A DNA stretch of 36,698 nucleotides from an uncultured Campylobacterales bacterium (GCA_903892995.1 CAITKP010000009.1:1-36698), one strand, 5' to 3'. Positions 1-8,968 are shown, numbered from the stretch's first letter. Made by a program: numbers and translations. Notes: a model not told the origin generated them from the letters alone.

Positions 1-19
1 ATGGAAATTTAGGATATTT

Positions 20-2248
20 ATGAAAATAGTTTTTTTGCCACTTGTTTTTTTTACAGGAGTGGCAGTATATGCGGATAAAATCAAAGAGATAAACTATGAC
101 AATCTTTTTCATATCTCAAAAGATGTAGCTATGAGAATGGTGGATTTAGAGATTGGTGAAGATCTTGATGAAAAAAAAGTGGATGATGCTGTAAAAAAAT
201 ATTTTGACCAAGGATATTTTGAAGATATTTATGTCACAAACGAAGATGGCAACGTCACATTTCACTTCAAAGAGAAACCAATTATCTCAAAAATAGAGAT
301 CAAGGGCTATAAAGATGATGATAAAGATTTTTTAAATGATGTAGTGATGATCAAGCGTGGAGCACTTTATGATGAGAAAAAGATTGAAGCTGCAAAGCAG
401 AGAATTATAGAATCTCTTAACCACGAAGGAAAGATCGATTCTGTTGTCGAAGTGGAAAAAGAGGTGCAAGAAAATGGCAGTATTCATATCAGATTTGTAA
501 CAAACGAGGGTGAAAAGATCATTGTTGAGCAGATCAAATATAGTGGTTTAAATAGATTTAAAGGCACTGATTTTGATGATGTTGTTGCAAATAAAGAGCA
601 TCAGTTTATGGGTTGGCTCTGGGGTAGAAATAGCGGAGATTTCCATTTAGAAGATTTGGAATATGATCCACTTCGTATGCGTGATTATTATATGCAGTTT
701 GGGTATTTGGATGCGAAGGTGGAGTCACCATTTGTAAGAGTCAATTTTGACCATTATACAGGCAAAATGAGTTATCAGATTGTTGAGGGTGATGTTTATC
801 GTGTTAGCTCTGTGAGCATCGATCAAATCAATGAAGTAATCGATGATACAAAATTAGTCCAGCTCTTAAAGTTAGTAAAAAATGAGGCTTTTAATATTAA
901 AACTTTTCGTGAGGATTCTGAGCGTATTAAAACAGCGATAGCCGATCTTGGATATGCGTTTGTTAATGTCGTACCAGATTTGAGAAAAGATAAAGCGAGT
1001 CATACTGTTGATGTTATTTTTAAAGTAATTCCAGGAGAAAAAGTACATATTCGAGATGTTGTTATCTCTGGAAACACACGTACGCTTGACCGTATCATCA
1101 GACGTGAACTTTATCTTGGTCCTGGAGATATGTACTCTTTGAGCGACTTAAAAGATTCGAGAAATGCTCTTGGTCGTCTTGGATATTTTGAAAGTAACAC
1201 AATTGAAGAGAAACGTGTTGATGAAAAAACAATGGATCTTATTGTGAAAGTCAAAGAGACTCCAACAGGAAATATCCAAATCGGCGGTGGATATGGAAGT
1301 TATGGCGGTATCTTACTGAGTGTTTCTGTGAGCGATAGAAATGTCCTTGGTTCGGGCATGAATGTGGGCGTGAGGTTAGAGAAATCACAACTCACACATA
1401 ACTACTCATTCTCTATTGCGAACCCAAGACTCAATGACAGTGATTTTAGTGGAAACTTTTCAGTCTATCAGTCTGCAACTGACTATACGAGTTATTCTGT
1501 TGAAAGTAATGGTGTGAGTTTGGGGGCAGGGCATAAATTTTCAAGAAACATCAGCGGATATCTTGGGTATAACTACTCTAAAAATCTTTACTCGAATGTC
1601 GATCAAGCACTAAAAACTGCTTATCCGTATAGTTATCAAAGCTATTCAAAAAGTTCTGTAATAACAAGTGTGAGCTATGATTCCACAGATGATTATTATC
1701 TCCCTCGCGAGGGTATGATGGCGGGACAAAGCTTTGAAAGATCGGGAATGGGTGGAGACGCTGATTTTATGAAGTTCTCAACAACATTTGGTAAATACAA
1801 TGGACTCAAAGATTATGTCGGTTTTGATGCGATCTTTCGTTACAAAGCTAGATTTAACTACGCACTTGATACTGGTTATCTGCCAATTGCAGAGAAATAC
1901 TACATGGGTGGTATTGGAAGTGTAAGAGGTTACCAATCTTACTCTCTTGCACCAAAAGATTCTAAAGATGCAAATGCTACAGTTGTTGGAGCAAATCAGA
2001 CATTTTCAAACAGTGCAGAGATCAGCTTCCCTCTTGTTCCAAAAGCAAAGATGCGTTTAGTGACTTATGTTGATTGGGGCTTTATTGGAAATAGTAATTT
2101 AAGTGAGATATCTCGTGGAGGTTATGGTTTTGGACTTGAATGGTTTTCACCAGTTGGTCCAATTCAGTTGATGTTTGCTAATCCACTTAATGAAAAACAA
2201 GGGGATAAAGTATCTCACTTCGAATTTACAATGGGGCAGAGGTTTTAA
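20..2248 (+). CDS. bamA: Outer-membrane protein assembly factor BamA (Omp85)
   Basis: This is the core beta-barrel of the machine that folds and inserts outer-membrane proteins. The 742-residue product starts with a short signal peptide (hydrophobic stretch at residues 3-17, likely cleavage after VYA). It continues with POTRA repeats over roughly residues 20-400 and a C-terminal 16-strand-type barrel. The VRGY motif near residue 635 is the conserved (V/I)RG(F/Y) of barrel loop L6, and the protein ends in Arg-Phe, the terminal aromatic expected of a barrel protein. Length fits the campylobacterial homologues as I recall them. The ATG at 20 is preceded by AGGA at 11-14 with a 5-base spacer. The 19 bases before it hold no recognisable gene; the promoter must lie outside the window. 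It is convergent with the phosphatase gene that follows. Confidence 0.96.
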   Translation: MKIVFLPLVFFTGVAVYADKIKEINYDNLFHISKDVAMRMVDLEIGEDLDEKKVDDAVKKYFDQGYFEDIYVTNEDGNVTFHFKEKPIISKIEIKGYKDDDKDFLNDVVMIKRGALYDEKKIEAAKQRIIESLNHEGKIDSVVEVEKEVQENGSIHIRFVTNEGEKIIVEQIKYSGLNRFKGTDFDDVVANKEHQFMGWLWGRNSGDFHLEDLEYDPLRMRDYYMQFGYLDAKVESPFVRVNFDHYTGKMSYQIVEGDVYRVSSVSIDQINEVIDDTKLVQLLKLVKNEAFNIKTFREDSERIKTAIADLGYAFVNVVPDLRKDKASHTVDVIFKVIPGEKVHIRDVVISGNTRTLDRIIRRELYLGPGDMYSLSDLKDSRNALGRLGYFESNTIEEKRVDEKTMDLIVKVKETPTGNIQIGGGYGSYGGILLSVSVSDRNVLGSGMNVGVRLEKSQLTHNYSFSIANPRLNDSDFSGNFSVYQSATDYTSYSVESNGVSLGAGHKFSRNISGYLGYNYSKNLYSNVDQALKTAYPYSYQSYSKSSVITSVSYDSTDDYYLPREGMMAGQSFERSGMGGDADFMKFSTTFGKYNGLKDYVGFDAIFRYKARFNYALDTGYLPIAEKYYMGGIGSVRGYQSYSLAPKDSKDANATVVGANQTFSNSAEISFPLVPKAKMRLVTYVDWGFIGNSNLSEISRGGYGFGLEWFSPVGPIQLMFANPLNEKQGDKVSHFEFTMGQRF

Positions 2249-2258
2249 TGCTTTAAAT

Positions 2259-2284
2259 GAGTAGGGTTTAAAGAAACTCTACTC
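2259..2284. terminator. Stem-loop at the bamA/ppx convergence
   Basis: An 11-bp stem (GAGTAGGGTTT against AAACTCTACTC, one G-T wobble) with a 4-base loop AAAG sits between bamA and the oppositely oriented phosphatase gene, overlapping the last codons of the latter. No strong T-tract follows on either strand, so it is at best a weak bidirectional terminator. Confidence 0.4.
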
Positions 2285-3731
2285 TAATCCCATCTGGAAA
2301 CTGTAACTTTCTTATACTCTCTTTTGCTAAATAGATATTATCGCTAGAGCTTACATGTAAGCATTTATCTTCAAAACTAAACTTATAATCAAGATTTCTT
2401 GGTCTATGTGTGAGTAGTGCTGCGCAAAGGGAGATAATAAAACTCAAAAACTCTGCAACCTCTTCATTTGGCAATATGTTTTTATACTCATCAATATGCT
2501 CACAAGAGGGTGCTCTTCTTTTTGCAAACTTCGTAAGAGTAGCGATGAGCATAATCTCTTTATGCGTAAATCCATACTCTAAAGCTGTTTGAATAAGATA
2601 GTAACTGTGCTGGTTGCTTGAGTAGTTGTGCAGTGCAGAACCAATCGGTGAGAGCTTCGCTGCAATGACAAGCTCTTTTTTATATTGAGGGTCTATTTTA
2701 TATGCAGGAGCAAGAAGCTCAAAAATAGTTTTTGCAATTTTTGCAAGCTGGTTTGAATGGTTTGTGTCTGTAATATATGAGTCTAAGAGATATCTTACAG
2801 ATGGGTTGAAGTTTGCGGGAAAGATCTCTTTTTGGTGACGTAAAAGATCGCTAAGATAAACGCCCTCACGGACACCGACTCCGCTTGTGATAAGGTTTTT
2901 TATGTCACTCTTTCTTTTTAGAAGTTCTAAGATAATCAAACTTCCAGGCTTGATAACATCGTAACGATCTGCCTTAATATGTAAAGCTTTTAAGCGTTTT
3001 TCATTGGCACTCATAACTTTTTCTATAAAAGAGAGCATTGTTTTTGCCGAAAACTCAAAGGCATGGAGTTTATTGAGAGGATATTTGATCTCTTTCATGA
3101 TCGCATTTGCAAGAGCACGAAAGCTTCCACCAATACCGATAAGATTTTCAATCTCAATATTTTTGAGCTTATCGAGTTCTTGATTGATATATTCTCTTGC
3201 ACCTTCGATATCATCTTTATCAAAATAGAGCTCTTTGAGCCTTACGGTACCGAGTTCAAGCGAGAGAGTATTTGTGACTTTTCCTTCGAGTATATAGGAA
3301 AATTCTGTTGAACCTCCGCCAATATCGATAGTCATAGCATCGGCTTTTGGTAGGAGATTAGAGCAAGCGATTGCTCCATAGGATGCTTCTTTTTCGCCAT
3401 CGATCACTTTGATATTAAGACCAAGACCATTTCTTACTTTTGCAAGAAACTCATTTTTATTTGGAGCATCACGTAGAGCGGAAGTTGCAACACAAAGGAT
3501 TTTTCTTACTTTGTGAGAGGAAGCTATATTTAGGAAGTTTTCCAATGCATCGTAAGTTCGTTGCATTGCTTGGGGTTGAAGGTTACCACCATTTTTATAT
3601 GCATTTTCAGGAAGCCGTACACGACTTTTGACTTCATGTACAAGATGAAAAGCAAAACGGCTTGTTTTTTCATAGATGACCATTCGGGCCGAATTGGACC
3701 CGATGTCTATGACGGCCGTTATCTTTGCCAA
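2268..3731 (-). CDS. ppx: Exopolyphosphatase / guanosine pentaphosphate phosphatase family protein (Ppx/GppA)
   Basis: Members hydrolyse terminal phosphate from polyphosphate and/or pppGpp, linking phosphate storage with the stringent response. The N-terminal ASKHA-fold phosphate-binding loop is visible as DIGSNSARM (residues 9-17), and the second, DIGGGSTEF, lies near residue 136. The C-terminal third (from about residue 310) is helical and resembles the HD-like extension of two-domain Ppx proteins; 487 residues fits that form. The start is a TTG at 3731, one base after the ferredoxin stop codon, with AGAGGAA upstream as ribosome-binding site, so the two genes are probably co-transcribed. 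Whether the substrate is polyphosphate, pppGpp or both cannot be read from the sequence. Confidence 0.9.
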   Translation of the reverse strand: MAKITAVIDIGSNSARMVIYEKTSRFAFHLVHEVKSRVRLPENAYKNGGNLQPQAMQRTYDALENFLNIASSHKVRKILCVATSALRDAPNKNEFLAKVRNGLGLNIKVIDGEKEASYGAIACSNLLPKADAMTIDIGGGSTEFSYILEGKVTNTLSLELGTVRLKELYFDKDDIEGAREYINQELDKLKNIEIENLIGIGGSFRALANAIMKEIKYPLNKLHAFEFSAKTMLSFIEKVMSANEKRLKALHIKADRYDVIKPGSLIILELLKRKSDIKNLITSGVGVREGVYLSDLLRHQKEIFPANFNPSVRYLLDSYITDTNHSNQLAKIAKTIFELLAPAYKIDPQYKKELVIAAKLSPIGSALHNYSSNQHSYYLIQTALEYGFTHKEIMLIATLTKFAKRRAPSCEHIDEYKNILPNEEVAEFLSFIISLCAALLTHRPRNLDYKFSFEDKCLHVSSSDNIYLAKESIRKLQFPDGIRVEFL

Positions 3732-3732
3732 A

Positions 3733-3987
3733 CTATTCCTCTTCTGCTAATATTGCTTTATATTTATATTGAAGTTCTGCAATAGTTTCTACATTGTCTT
3801 TATCTAAAATGATACAGTCAACAGGACATACAGCGATACAAGCGGGTTCATCATAGACACCTACACACTCAGTACATCTATCTGGATCGATGTAGTAAAG
3901 TGGGTCTCCCTCTTCAATAGCAACAGTAGGACACTCTTCACGACACGCATCACACGCGATACACTCTTCATTTATTAGCAAAGCCAT
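3733..3987 (-). CDS. fdx: 2[4Fe-4S] ferredoxin, YfhL/Allochromatium type
   Basis: A small soluble electron carrier of 84 residues. The first cluster motif is CxxCxxCxxxC (Cys 9, 12, 15, 19), with the last Cys followed by Pro. The second is CxxC, then an eight-residue insert, then CxxxCP and a further Cys (around residues 38-57). That insert in the second motif is typical of the low-potential Allochromatium vinosum/YfhL class rather than clostridial ferredoxins. The ATG at 3987 has AAGG upstream. It sits directly before ppx; the redox partner is not evident from the neighbourhood. Confidence 0.93.
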   Translation of the reverse strand: MALLINEECIACDACREECPTVAIEEGDPLYYIDPDRCTECVGVYDEPACIAVCPVDCIILDKDNVETIAELQYKYKAILAEEE

Positions 3988-4043
3988 TTACAAACCTTAT
4001 GATTATTTTATAGGTTCGATTTATAGCAAAAACTACCTTTACT

Positions 4044-5342
4044 TTATTTGAAGTGCAAAGGACAGCAAAGCTTGGAAATTATCGTTAAGCTAGCACTTGT
4101 TCCGCTTACGCCATCTAGTCTATTTTTGAGCTCAATTGTCGCACCGATCGCATCTGCTGCACTTTTTGCAAGAAAAAGTCCAAGGCCGACTCCACTTTTA
4201 TTTCCTTGTCGTTTAAAAGGAGCGAATAGATCGACACTTTCATCGATACCACAACCCTCATCGAGTACTTCGATTACAAGTCCGACATCGTTTTGATAAC
4301 TGCTGATAGTGACTTTTTTTCCATTTGGTGTAAATTTAAGAGCATTTTGTAAAAAGTTTTGAACAATCTGGTTAAGCAGGCTCACTTGAAGTGTTGCCAT
4401 AAAGAGATCAGGCTCAAAATGCATGATAAGCTCTTTATCCTCATTCTCTGCTAAGAGTTTGAAATCTCTTGCTTTGTCTTTTAAAACGGCGATAATATCT
4501 ACTTCTACAGGTTTTTCTAACTGAGCACCCTCTTGGCGACCGATATTGAGGATATTTGATACTATATGGTTCATATCATCAACGGCCTTGTTTGTCGTTT
4601 TAAGCGCTTCTATATACTCCTCAGGTGTACGTTTTTTGATAAGCGTGACCTGATTTTTTAGTTTAATGACGGCAAGAGGAGTTTTGAGCTCATGTGCTGT
4701 CCCGATGAAGAGCTCTTTTTGGTATTTTACAAAGTTCTGGACTCTGTTGATGAGATGGTTTATTGTCACGCCAAGAGGTTCAAACTCTTTTGGAAGCTCT
4801 TCTATTTTAATGTTTTGCATAAGATGTTCATTCATATTTGAGAGTCTTTTAGAAAGTGTGCTCACGGGAGCAATCAACATTTTAGAAAGAGCGATGGCAT
4901 ATAAGATGACAAGAACAAAACCAACTAAGTTGATAATGAACATAGAGTTTAATATCTTATTTAAGAGTTTTTTAGTTGTTGAGATATCACGCGTTATTTT
5001 TAAATAGCTTAGATCTTGCAGTTTAAAAGGATAGATAAGCGTCAAATATGTTCTATCATGTTGCGAGGTCTCATACATATTGACATATTCGAGTTGGGTG
5101 TTTAGATGCACAAGTTCGACAGAGAGTCCCATAAAAGTATCGGGATTCATGACAGTTGCATCATAGATAGATTTATATGAAGCAATATTTTGTGCAAATT
5201 TTATCAGTTCATCCTTTTTTTCATCATACATAGATTTTTCAACATATAAATAGGCAAAGGATGTAAAGATTAAAATCAAAGATGCAGATGCGACGATAAG
5301 CTGAATAAAAAACTGTTTTCTGATACTTTTTTGAAGTAGCAT
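4044..5342 (-). CDS. Two-component sensor histidine kinase
   Basis: A membrane sensor that should autophosphorylate on His and pass phosphate to the response regulator encoded just upstream. Residues 12-31 and about 133-153 are membrane helices enclosing a ~100-residue periplasmic segment. A HAMP linker follows, then the H-box FIGTAHELKTPLAV with the phospho-acceptor His at residue 217. The N-box (QNFLQNALKFTPNG), G1 (DEGCGID) and G2 (GVGLGLFLAKS) of the HATPase domain are all present, so the kinase looks active. It has its own likely promoter behind the regulator's terminator. The ligand is unknown. Its pairing with an HP1043/CosR-type regulator, an orphan in Helicobacter and Campylobacter, is the notable point. 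Confidence 0.93.
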   Translation of the reverse strand: MLLQKSIRKQFFIQLIVASASLILIFTSFAYLYVEKSMYDEKKDELIKFAQNIASYKSIYDATVMNPDTFMGLSVELVHLNTQLEYVNMYETSQHDRTYLTLIYPFKLQDLSYLKITRDISTTKKLLNKILNSMFIINLVGFVLVILYAIALSKMLIAPVSTLSKRLSNMNEHLMQNIKIEELPKEFEPLGVTINHLINRVQNFVKYQKELFIGTAHELKTPLAVIKLKNQVTLIKKRTPEEYIEALKTTNKAVDDMNHIVSNILNIGRQEGAQLEKPVEVDIIAVLKDKARDFKLLAENEDKELIMHFEPDLFMATLQVSLLNQIVQNFLQNALKFTPNGKKVTISSYQNDVGLVIEVLDEGCGIDESVDLFAPFKRQGNKSGVGLGLFLAKSAADAIGATIELKNRLDGVSGTSASLTIISKLCCPLHFK

Positions 5343-5384
5343 ATAAAGATCCTGTGATATTTTAATGGTTTAAATTGTATCGAA

Positions 5385-5390
5385 ATTATA
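5385..5390 (-). promoter_or_regulatory. -10 element for the sensor kinase gene
   Basis: On the minus strand TATAAT occupies these positions, about 43 bases before the kinase ATG and after the regulator's terminator. It would let the kinase, ferredoxin and phosphatase genes be transcribed separately from the regulator. No good -35 is seen, which is common in this phylum. Confidence 0.45.
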
Positions 5391-5447
5391 ATGAAACAGT
5401 TCTACATGTAAGGGAAAAAGAGTTCTAAAGGAAAGGGTGTGAAACAG

Positions 5448-5477
5448 AAAAAAAGAGAGTTGAAACCCTCTTTTTTT
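5448..5477 (-). terminator. Intrinsic terminator after the response regulator gene
   Basis: Read leftward: an A-tract, a stem AGAGGG...CTCTCT (6 bp with one G-T wobble) with loop TTTCAA, then a T-tract. It begins 5 bases past the stop codon of the regulator and separates it from the kinase gene. Confidence 0.7.
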
Positions 5478-5481
5478 GGAC

Positions 5482-6156
5482 TTAGTTTACTTCTTTAGGG
5501 AAACAAAATCTGTAACCACGACGACGAACAGTTTCGATAGTAGTGATTCCAAGTGGTTTGTCCATTTTTTGACGAATTTGGTTGATTGCAACTTCGATAA
5601 CATTTGGAGTTACAAGTTCTGGTTCTTCCCAGATTGCATCAAGCAGTTGCTCTTTTGATACGATTTGATCACGGTGACGAGCAAGGTGAGTCAATACTTC
5701 AAAAGGTTTTCCTTTGAGTTCTATCTCTTGCTCTTTGTAGATGATTTTTTCCTCTTCAGGATTGATAGTCAAATCTTCGATTTCGATGATTGAACTTCCG
5801 CCAAAACGTAATCTAGCTTCTAAACGAGCGATGAGAACATCAAAGTTAAAAGGTTTACGGATATAATCATCAGCACCAGCACGAAGTGCTTCGATCTCGC
5901 TGTCATCATCATCACGAGCAGAAAGAACAACTACAACAGTTTTTGGAGTAGCTGTTTTAATATTTGGAATGATGTCAACACTGTTTCCATCTGGCAACAT
6001 CCAATCCATTAGTACAAGATCATAATTACGGATATCAAGATAGTACTCGCCATCTTTTAGTGTTTCTACAACGTCACTTTGGTAGCCAAACTCTTTTAGC
6101 CCCTCTGCAAGCATTTTGTTTAAAGTAACTTCATCTTCTATAATGAGAATACGCAT
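5482..6156 (-). CDS. cosR: OmpR-family response regulator, HsrA (HP1043) / CosR orthologue with an intact phosphoacceptor
   Basis: A DNA-binding regulator of 224 residues. The receiver domain has the acidic pair E7/D8, the phosphoacceptor D51 in LVLMDWMLPDG, S79 and K101, i.e. a complete phosphorylation site. The winged-helix output domain (about 125-224) carries long runs that I recognise from Helicobacter HP1043 and Campylobacter CosR, such as KGKPFEVLTHLARHRDQIVS and VRRRGYRFC. Those orthologues are essential orphan regulators; HP1043 lacks the canonical Asp. Here the Asp is present and a histidine kinase gene follows. AGGAAC lies about 9 bases before the ATG, and an AT-rich leader of ~180 bases separates it from the divergent antiporter gene. 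Orthology is from remembered sequence, not a search. Confidence 0.9.
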   Translation of the reverse strand: MRILIIEDEVTLNKMLAEGLKEFGYQSDVVETLKDGEYYLDIRNYDLVLMDWMLPDGNSVDIIPNIKTATPKTVVVVLSARDDDDSEIEALRAGADDYIRKPFNFDVLIARLEARLRFGGSSIIEIEDLTINPEEEKIIYKEQEIELKGKPFEVLTHLARHRDQIVSKEQLLDAIWEEPELVTPNVIEVAINQIRQKMDKPLGITTIETVRRRGYRFCFPKEVN

Positions 6157-6329
6157 ATTTTTAAGTTCCTATAAGCGAAAAATTTGCGAAATGATATCAT
6201 AGTTTTAGAAAAATTTAAACTTTTTTTCAATTTTTTTTAAAAAATTTCTAAACTTAGATTAAGAAAGTGATTTGTAAATCTGTTTCTTTTTTAACCAGTT
6301 TATCAAGGGAAACTCTTGAGTTTCTTCAA

Positions 6330-6335
6330 TATAAT
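6330..6335 (+). promoter_or_regulatory. -10 element placing transcription start at the antiporter ATG
   Basis: TATAAT ends 7 bases before the A of the ATG at 6342, so the usual spacing would start transcription on the start codon itself. There is no Shine-Dalgarno before the ATG. This suggests a leaderless mRNA. Confidence 0.45.
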
Positions 6336-6341
6336 AAGTGT

Positions 6342-7940
6342 ATGGAAACTTTATTATTAGCAATCTTTTTAACGCTCTCAATTGCGACAATTCTCAATAT
6401 CATTCTAAAAAAATATGAGATATCACATATTATAGGTTATATTTTAACAGGTACTGCGATTAGTTATATCTTTGGCTTCAATGGTTTTTCTATCTACTCT
6501 TTAGATCTAATCGGTGAGTTTGGAATCGTTTTTTTGATGTTTACAATAGGTCTGGAACTTAGTTTTTCTAAGATCAAAAAGATGAAAGAGATTCTTCTTG
6601 GAAATGGTTTATTACAGGTTGTGATGAGTGTTGCAGTGATCTTTTTGTTGTCATACTACCTTTTTAAGCTCGATTTTAATACCTCACTTATTATCTCCTT
6701 GGCATTTTCACTCTCTTCAACGGCAATCGTTTTGACTTATTTGAAAAAATCAAAAGATATTTTAACTCCCTATGGGCAAAAGTCGATGGGTATTCTTATC
6801 TTTCAAGATCTTGCGGTTATTCCTATCTTATTGTTGATTACGTTCTTGTCTAACCACAATCTTTCACTTGGACAAGTTTTAGTACAAACATTTTTTTCAG
6901 CGATTGTTGTTGTGGCGTTTATGTTCATTGTCGGAGAAAAGATAGTAAATACTCTCCTTGGCTTTTCTGCAAAAACTCAGATAGAGGAACTATTTTTAGG
7001 TTCTGTTTTTGCTATCGTTATGGGCGCATCGCTTTTGGCGCATTCGATGGGATTTACTTACTCTTTAGGCGCTTTTATCGCAGGTATGATTATCGCAGAT
7101 ACTAACTACAATGTAAAAGTAGAATCAGATATTGCAAGTTATAAAGATCTTTTGCTTGGAGTGTTTTTCTTTGGAGTGGGAACGAAGATAGATATTGTCT
7201 ATTTTTTACAAAATCTGCATATTGTCCTTTTTATTTTTATCTTCGCGATGGCGTTTAAAGCGTTTGTTATCTATGCGATCATAAGAAGAAATAGTGATAA
7301 AAACAGCTCCGCAAAAACGGCTCTTGCTTTAGCACAGATAGGAGAATTTTCTTTTGCAGTTTTTGCACTTGCTGCATCAGATAAACTCATAACGCAAAAT
7401 ATGGCAAGTTTTTTGATTTTAGTGAGTGTGATCTCTATGATTCTTACACCGATTATCTTGACTCATATCTATAAACTCTCCTCTTACTTTGAAAAAGAGT
7501 TTTATGAGTCTGATGTTATCACTCCTATTGGTAGAAAAGATCATATTATCATTGTTGGATTTTCTATTTTAGGCAGAAAAGTAGCTTCTGAGTTGCAAGC
7601 AAGAGGTGCTAATTTTATTATTATCTCAGATAACTTAAAGCATGTTCTTTTGGCTAGGAAAATAGGCTATATGGCATATTTTGGACACTTAAACAAACTT
7701 CCCGTTTTGGAGTCACTAGCCGTTGATGCAGCCAAAGCGATCATAATCACTGTAAGCAGCGAAGAGAACAAACGTCTTATAAGCCAAGCGGTGCTGGAGT
7801 TTTCTAAAAATGCAAATATTATTCTTAAAGTTGAAGGGGCAGAGGAGAAAAAAACTATGAAAGATCTCGTAGAAGTTGAGTTTGTGGATGCGAGTCATGA
7901 AATATCAAAACTGCTTGTAAATTATGCCTTAAAAGAGTAA
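6342..7940 (+). CDS. Monovalent cation:proton antiporter, CPA2 family, with RCK/TrkA-N domain (KefB/KefC-like)
   Basis: An inner-membrane cation/H+ exchanger. Residues ~5-375 form about 12 hydrophobic segments of the Na_H_exchanger fold. They are followed by a cytosolic Rossmann nucleotide-binding (RCK N) domain starting with IIIVGFSILGRKVASEL and holding IIIS at the end of the second strand. This arrangement is that of KefB/KefC and YbaL-type proteins; potassium is the likeliest ion but the sequence does not prove it. I chose the ATG at 6342 (532 residues) because the protein then begins with its first membrane helix. A GTG at 6267 would add 25 polar residues with no support. Its last 19 bases overlap the end of folB on the other strand. 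Confidence 0.88.
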   Translation: METLLLAIFLTLSIATILNIILKKYEISHIIGYILTGTAISYIFGFNGFSIYSLDLIGEFGIVFLMFTIGLELSFSKIKKMKEILLGNGLLQVVMSVAVIFLLSYYLFKLDFNTSLIISLAFSLSSTAIVLTYLKKSKDILTPYGQKSMGILIFQDLAVIPILLLITFLSNHNLSLGQVLVQTFFSAIVVVAFMFIVGEKIVNTLLGFSAKTQIEELFLGSVFAIVMGASLLAHSMGFTYSLGAFIAGMIIADTNYNVKVESDIASYKDLLLGVFFFGVGTKIDIVYFLQNLHIVLFIFIFAMAFKAFVIYAIIRRNSDKNSSAKTALALAQIGEFSFAVFALAASDKLITQNMASFLILVSVISMILTPIILTHIYKLSSYFEKEFYESDVITPIGRKDHIIIVGFSILGRKVASELQARGANFIIISDNLKHVLLARKIGYMAYFGHLNKLPVLESLAVDAAKAIIITVSSEENKRLISQAVLEFSKNANIILKVEGAEEKKTMKDLVEVEFVDASHEISKLLVNYALKE

Positions 7941-8257
7941 TCTTTAAAATCACTTACACTTACTTGACAATCGCTCAAAATAGAGGGTTTTGTGATCTTG
8001 ATAAAGAGTGTTGTAATATTTTTGTAATGCTCTTTTAAAAGAGCAAAGAGAGAGAGCAGAGCCTCTTCAAGAAGCTCAAATTTTTGCTCCTGCATATGAA
8101 ATTTCACAAGTTCTGCGACTTCGGCATAGTTGATAAATTTCGTTTTATACTCATAAGTAAACTTTACATGTAAGAGAACATCTTGTGGTGTAACTCTTTC
8201 AAAATCAAGAATTCCAACGATACATGTAAAGCGTAAATCCTCTATATAGACTTTCAA
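7922..8257 (-). CDS. folB: Dihydroneopterin aldolase-like protein (FolB)
   Basis: FolB cleaves 7,8-dihydroneopterin to 6-hydroxymethyl-dihydropterin in folate synthesis. The 111-residue product has the family start (IEDLRFTCIVGILDFER: the I-G-x-x-x-x-E/D-R signature), a central helix with ELVKFH, and the C-terminal strand ITKPSIL. The length fits, being slightly short of the usual ~118-120 residues. The ATG overlaps the plsY stop codon by 4 bases (ATGA), indicating translational coupling. The next enzyme of the pathway, FolK, is encoded at 29715. A TTACATGTAA palindrome lies inside (8164). Confidence 0.87.
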   Translation of the reverse strand: MKVYIEDLRFTCIVGILDFERVTPQDVLLHVKFTYEYKTKFINYAEVAELVKFHMQEQKFELLEEALLSLFALLKEHYKNITTLFIKITKPSILSDCQVSVSDFKDYSFKA

Positions 8258-8871
8258 ATAACTCTTTTCTCTTTGCCTTGAAATACTCTAATAATATTTG
8301 GAATATGTTTATAAAAAAGAATAAACGCTATGAGCAATACAGGCGCGTGAGCCATATCTGGATGGATGTAAAAACTCGCAATCACAAGAGCACTTAGACC
8401 CAAAAGTGAAGAGATTGATGAGATCTTTAAAGTTTTTGCAAATGCAAACCATGTCACAAGAGCGATAACCGTTTCCATCGGAAGTAAAAAGAGCATCACA
8501 CCCATGCCTGTTGCGACACCTTTTCCGCCCTCGAAGTTAAGGTAAGGACTAAAACAGTGACCAATGACCGCTAAAACAGCGATTCCCCACATTGTCGCAT
8601 CGCTTACATGTAAGAGATATGCAACTGCTAAAACAGCGATCCCTTTGAGCGCGTCCAAAGCTAAAGTCGCAGCTCCGAGTTTTTTAGCAAGGCGAGGATC
8701 GCTCTCTTTGACAACGCGTAAAACATTTGTTGCTCCGATACTTCCACTGCCTGCAGATTTTACATCCACTCCTGCAAAAAACTTTGCTAAAAGTAGGCCA
8801 AAAGGGATACCGCCGACTAGATATGCTGCTATAAAAAGCTGTCCGTTTAGGTTAAATAAAAATTCCATCAT
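8254..8871 (-). CDS. plsY: Glycerol-3-phosphate acyltransferase PlsY
   Basis: An inner-membrane enzyme that transfers acyl groups from acyl-phosphate to glycerol-3-phosphate, the first step of phospholipid synthesis. The 205 residues give about five membrane helices. The conserved cytosolic motifs are clear: GSIGATNVLR (residues ~42-51), HCFSPYLNFEGGKGVATGMG (~100-119, phosphate-binding) and the later KHIPNI motif. First gene of a leftward pair with folB. A TTACATGTAA palindrome at 8604 is read as Leu-His-Val in a loop between helices. Confidence 0.95.
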   Translation of the reverse strand: MMEFLFNLNGQLFIAAYLVGGIPFGLLLAKFFAGVDVKSAGSGSIGATNVLRVVKESDPRLAKKLGAATLALDALKGIAVLAVAYLLHVSDATMWGIAVLAVIGHCFSPYLNFEGGKGVATGMGVMLFLLPMETVIALVTWFAFAKTLKISSISSLLGLSALVIASFYIHPDMAHAPVLLIAFILFYKHIPNIIRVFQGKEKRVI

Positions 8872-8931
8872 AAGTAAAAATCCTCATATTTTTGATGTGG
8901 GAATTCTACAAGATTTATTATTAGAATCTGA

Positions 8932-8937
8932 TATAAT
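8932..8937 (+). promoter_or_regulatory. -10 element for nadA
   Basis: TATAAT inside GATATAATTTCG; transcription would start near 8944, giving a ~25-base leader with its own Shine-Dalgarno before the TTG start of nadA. Confidence 0.5.
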
Positions 8938-8968
8938 TTCGAAATTATTGATTTTTAGGACAAAAAAA

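Noticed and set aside
3063-3631. Rightward open frames within the phosphatase gene
   Set aside because: They are antisense shadows with no ribosome-binding site or recognisable protein character.
5343-5481. Small gene between the kinase and the regulator
   Set aside because: The 139 bases hold only the regulator's terminator and the kinase promoter; no credible frame.
6267-6341. GTG start adding 25 residues to the antiporter
   Set aside because: No ribosome-binding site, polar non-conserved residues, and it precedes the likely -10 at 6330.
8564-8968. An open frame continuous with nadA that would give it a 135-residue N-terminal extension
   Set aside because: It runs antisense through plsY, has no family similarity, and nadA similarity starts right after the TTG at 8969, which has its own Shine-Dalgarno and promoter.
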